Notes under the pieces: generated by a model
Told to the model about the DNA's origin: nothing
Database searches by the model: none
What the model saw: the letters and a program-made list of their open reading frames with translations, nothing else
NCBI RefSeq assembly: GCF_014698505.1
Contig: NZ_JACJTD010000029.1
Span: 31,218 to 95,217, forward strand
From: Nostoc foliaceum FACHB-393
GTDB lineage: Bacteria > Cyanobacteriota > Cyanobacteriia > Cyanobacteriales > Nostocaceae
Direction of reading: 5' to 3'
DNA: 64,000 nt
Shown here: one piece after another, positions 61,601 through 64,000 of the stretch
Numbering within the stretch: the stretch's first letter is position 1
Layout of the letters: every line of letters begins with the position of its first letter
Program-made: the position numbers and the translations under genes

Positions 61601-63057
61601 TTCTGTTCTTTCGCCTTATCGATTTTGTAGTCTTTGGGTGGATTAACAAAAACGCGATCGCCTTCTTTAACTCCCCCTAAAATCTGAGTTTGATCTTGGA
61701 TTTGCGCCCCAATTGTAACTTCGCGGAATTGGGGTTTATTGTTTGCATCTGGTACAAGTACACCAGTTTGACCCTTTTCGGTGACGATTGACACCGTTGG
61801 TAGCACCAAGGCAGCATTGACGCGATCGCCTAAAAAAGTCAGATCCACATTTAAGCCAGAACGCAGTTTATCTGTGCCAGTATCAAGAGCAACCCGCACC
61901 TGGAAGGATGTCACACCTTGTTCCACTACTGCTTCTGGAGCAATTAGGCGCACATTACCTTTAAAGATTTGATCGGGATAAGCATCAGCAATAATTTCCA
62001 CCTGCTGTCCCGGTTTAATTCTGCCAAGATCGGCTTCGGGAACTTGAGCTAATACTTCTAAACCGCGTGCTACGGCGACAATTGAACTAGAAGTTGCCGA
62101 CGCACTAGTAGAAGCAGAAGTTGTAGGGGTCACAAAAGCGCCCACGTTAGCATACTTTTGCGTCACAATTCCTGAAAGAGGAGCACGAATAATAGTCTCA
62201 TCTAACTGCACTTGCACACCCTTCAATTGAGCCTCAGCCGCAGCAACAGCTGCTTGACGCTGGACAATTTCTTCAGAACGGGTGCCATCTTCCAACAGTA
62301 CCAATGCTGCCCGTGCTTCATTCACAGCCGCTTGGCGTTGGACAATTTCCTCAGTTCGAGTGCCACTTTGGACTAACGACAATCGTTTTTTAGCTTCTTC
62401 TAAACTGGCTCTAGCGCTTTTGTCTTCACTGATGGCTTGATCGAGTAATTGTTTTTTTTCTGCTCCCTCTTTGTACAGATATTGGTAACGCTTTACCTGT
62501 TCACTGGTGTAATTCACCTTTGCTTGAGCCGCATCCACTTGGGATTGAGCTTGAGCAATCTCTTGGGGACGATTACCAGCCTGAGCTTGGGCTAGCTGGG
62601 CTTGAGCTTGTGCTAACCGCGCCCTAGCTTGAGCAATTTCTTGAGGACGACTACCAGCAAGGGCTTGGGCTAGTTGTGCTTGACTTTGGGCTAAGTTAGC
62701 ACGGTACTGGCTCCTTTGGGCCTCAATGCTTGCGCTATCCATCCGGGCGAGAATTTGCCCTTGTTGAATGCGATCGCCTTGTTCCACATATAATTGCGAC
62801 AGCACTCCAGGGTTCTTCGGGCTAATATTTACGCTCTGAACTGGCACGACTTTGCCACTAGCTGTAATCCGCAAGGTGACGTTTTTCGCTGCTACTGGCA
62901 CAGTTAATTGAGCAATGTCTTCTTTTGTCCCTTGATTTACCAGAGTGTAGGTTGTGGCTGTACCAACAACTAAGACACCCCCTGCTATCAGCCCCATCAG
63001 CCAGCGTAATGGATACTTAACTTTGCCAATAACAGGAATTTCTATGTGCGTAGCCAT
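61591..63057 (-). CDS. MacA-like periplasmic adaptor (HlyD family)
   Basis: 488 residues. N-terminal helix (LRWLMGLIAGGVLVVGTATT), then lipoyl half LRITASGKVVPVQSVNISPK, a long coiled-coil hairpin and the second half LDETIIRAPLSGIVTQKYAN. The hairpin contains internal repeats: copies of AGxRPQEIAQA and of RTEEIVQRQAA, so it is longer than usual. The beta-barrel and membrane-proximal parts follow. It pairs with the MacB-type permease. The stop codon lies in an AATTACG repeat (NNS* comes from the repeat). Confidence 0.9.
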   Translation of the reverse strand: MATHIEIPVIGKVKYPLRWLMGLIAGGVLVVGTATTYTLVNQGTKEDIAQLTVPVAAKNVTLRITASGKVVPVQSVNISPKNPGVLSQLYVEQGDRIQQGQILARMDSASIEAQRSQYRANLAQSQAQLAQALAGSRPQEIAQARARLAQAQAQLAQAQAGNRPQEIAQAQSQVDAAQAKVNYTSEQVKRYQYLYKEGAEKKQLLDQAISEDKSARASLEEAKKRLSLVQSGTRTEEIVQRQAAVNEARAALVLLEDGTRSEEIVQRQAAVAAAEAQLKGVQVQLDETIIRAPLSGIVTQKYANVGAFVTPTTSASTSASATSSSIVAVARGLEVLAQVPEADLGRIKPGQQVEIIADAYPDQIFKGNVRLIAPEAVVEQGVTSFQVRVALDTGTDKLRSGLNVDLTFLGDRVNAALVLPTVSIVTEKGQTGVLVPDANNKPQFREVTIGAQIQDQTQILGGVKEGDRVFVNPPKDYKIDKAKEQNNS

Positions 63058-63731
63058 ATCTAGAAGCCTATAAATCTTGCTTTATGGAAGTAGCCTGTAG
63101 TTAGATGATGCCCATAGCAAAGGCACCCCAAATAGCAAAAGCTACGCTTTTACTCCCCTCCCTACAAGCGGGAAGTGGTTGGGGTTGCTCTTAACTATGG
63201 TTAATTGAGCGGACATAAATATTAAAGGGCAGGTGCAGGAATGGGAAGTTGTTAAAATTTTTGGATTAAATCTTTATTCATAAACTAACAACTAGACGCC
63301 TAATTAGCTTCATCGTTGCTTAATCTTTCTTCATAATAGGTATTACACATCTGTATGCCTTCACCTGAATGGGTGACTTTAGCCACATTGTTAGGTAAAA
63401 CTTTAGGCTATAAGTGAGGTTGCGCTTTATTTCCCCCAGGCTGAAATCTGGTGCTACCCATAGCTTGCTTCTGATTGGCAAATTTTTAGTGATCGCCACG
63501 TTGCACCAAAGAAGCCACAATAAGCTGTTAAGCATTTAATTTGCACATTGAGATCGCAGGGGGGCAGGGGGCAGAAAGCAAGGGAGAGGGTTTGCAGCTT
63601 TTATTACCATGAAAATGATGCAATTTAAATGACGATTAGCTTACTTACTGGAGTTTAGACTAAGCATTAGGAAGCGACCCAGCAGCACTGAGTTGACAAA
63701 ACATAAGCTTCAATCAGAAAAATCTTTGCTA
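63058..63731. other. Intergenic region upstream of the adaptor gene
   Basis: About 670 bases with no convincing gene. It has CCCCAAATAGCAAAAGC- and GGGGGCAGGGGGCAG-type low-complexity stretches and should contain the exporter promoter. Confidence 0.4.
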
Positions 63732-64000
63732 CTAAGCCGATTTATCTTTCTGTTTGCGTGGTTTTGGCGTACTTTTTTTGACTATGGGATAGCGAATTCT
63801 ACGTTGCCGTAGTTGCCCAGGTTTCCAGCCTGGAGACTTTCCACGGGGTTTGGGCGAACGGGCAGGAGTACCAATACTCTCTAAAATGATCCCCATAGCC
63901 TGGGCAACCCGACCAGGAGTTAGTTTGTCTATCGACTTCTGCCAAGGCAGGGGGTTGTCAGCAACGATATCACGAGCCAACCACAATTCCCAAGTAATCA
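63732..64000 (-). CDS. C-terminal part of a transposase, cut by the right window edge
   Basis: About 89 codons are inside the window and the frame stays open to the edge (ITWELWLARDIVADNPLPW at the edge side). The C-terminus is strongly basic: SPKPRGKSPGWKPGQLRQ and RYPIVKKSTPKPRKQKDK. This layout (LARDIV...NPLPWQKS...GRVAQAM...PRGKSPGW) is that of a large cyanobacterial transposase family. Whether the element is complete outside the window cannot be told. Confidence 0.75.
   Translation of the reverse strand, partial: ITWELWLARDIVADNPLPWQKSIDKLTPGRVAQAMGIILESIGTPARSPKPRGKSPGWKPGQLRQRRIRYPIVKKSTPKPRKQKDKSA

Noticed and set aside
49317..63057. A complete tripartite exporter or sulfate transporter
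   Set aside because: The ATPases (MacB-type ATP-binding part, CysA) and an outer-membrane factor are not present, so I do not claim complete systems.
1..64000. tRNA, rRNA and riboswitch genes
   Set aside because: I looked for GGTTCGA(A/T)TCC-type T-loops and for rRNA segments. Hits such as GGTTCGATTCC near 36408 lie inside coding genes and lack cloverleaf arms. No riboswitch could be supported by eye.

Overview
The window comes from a filamentous, probably heterocyst-forming cyanobacterium of the Nostoc/Anabaena group. The signs are very frequent HIP1 octamers (GCGATCGC), NdhH, three acyl-lipid desaturases, squalene-hopene cyclase, two carotenoid-binding HCP/OCP-N proteins, several cyanobacterial DUF families, heptanucleotide tandem repeats and many small dispersed palindromic repeats. 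I see no tRNA or rRNA gene and no complete insertion sequence. A transposase is cut by the right edge and a Gfo/Idh/MocA oxidoreductase by the left edge.

Layout. 0-3.3 kb: oxidoreductase fragment, DUF4870-type membrane protein, a short single-POTRA Omp85 protein. 3.65-5.0 kb: a CRISPR array of 19 repeats of 37 bp and 18 spacers, with no cas gene anywhere in the window; two spacers are near-duplicates. 5.6-8.3 kb: a two-component pair (OmpR-type regulator and HAMP kinase) and a LabA-like NYN protein. 8.9-12.3 kb: desC-desA-desB, all on the minus strand. 12.4-15.1 kb: a methionine gamma-lyase-like PLP enzyme, a 21-bp HIP1-containing tandem repeat and ndhH. 15.6-27 kb: a stress island. An AraC regulator is followed by eight minus-strand genes (Mn catalase, cupin, two paralogous Zn alcohol dehydrogenases around a small secreted protein, an SRPBCC protein, a DJ-1/four-helix fusion, DUF2267), then plus-strand DUF6335 and two HCP genes. 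27-27.4 kb: an 84-bp tandem repeat. 27.5-30.8 kb: divergent shc and hpnB (hopanoids). 31.4-36.6 kb: a redox/electrophile cluster (ArsR regulator, thioredoxin, SDR, Old Yellow Enzyme, nitroreductase, Fe alcohol dehydrogenase). 36.9-45.8 kb: a CadD-like transporter and a sulfur region (cysK-Rrf2 divergent from cysE and a Crp-type regulator; sbpA-cysT-cysW followed by two stand-alone NIL-domain genes, with no cysA in view). 46-55.9 kb: housekeeping and signalling genes (class II amidotransferase, purE/nagA, site-2 protease, LuxR-type HTH, GGDEF-EAL, histidine phosphatase, glucokinase). 56.3-64 kb: a broken fasciclin gene, a NACHT NTPase with an HTH-like N-terminus, a receiver protein lacking the phospho-acceptor Asp, and a MacA/MacB-like export pair.

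How it works together. The most coherent modules are fatty-acid desaturation, oxidative/desiccation-type protection (catalase, carotenoid carriers, dehydrogenases, DJ-1), a possible thiol/electrophile response, and sulfate uptake into cysteine synthesis with its own regulators. The most distinctive non-gene feature is the density of small mobile repeats. Several lie in frame inside genes (sbpA, nagA, hpnB, the NACHT gene, a NIL gene), and others provide the stop codons of neighbouring genes.

All family calls come from reading motifs and overall resemblance by eye; no database search was run.
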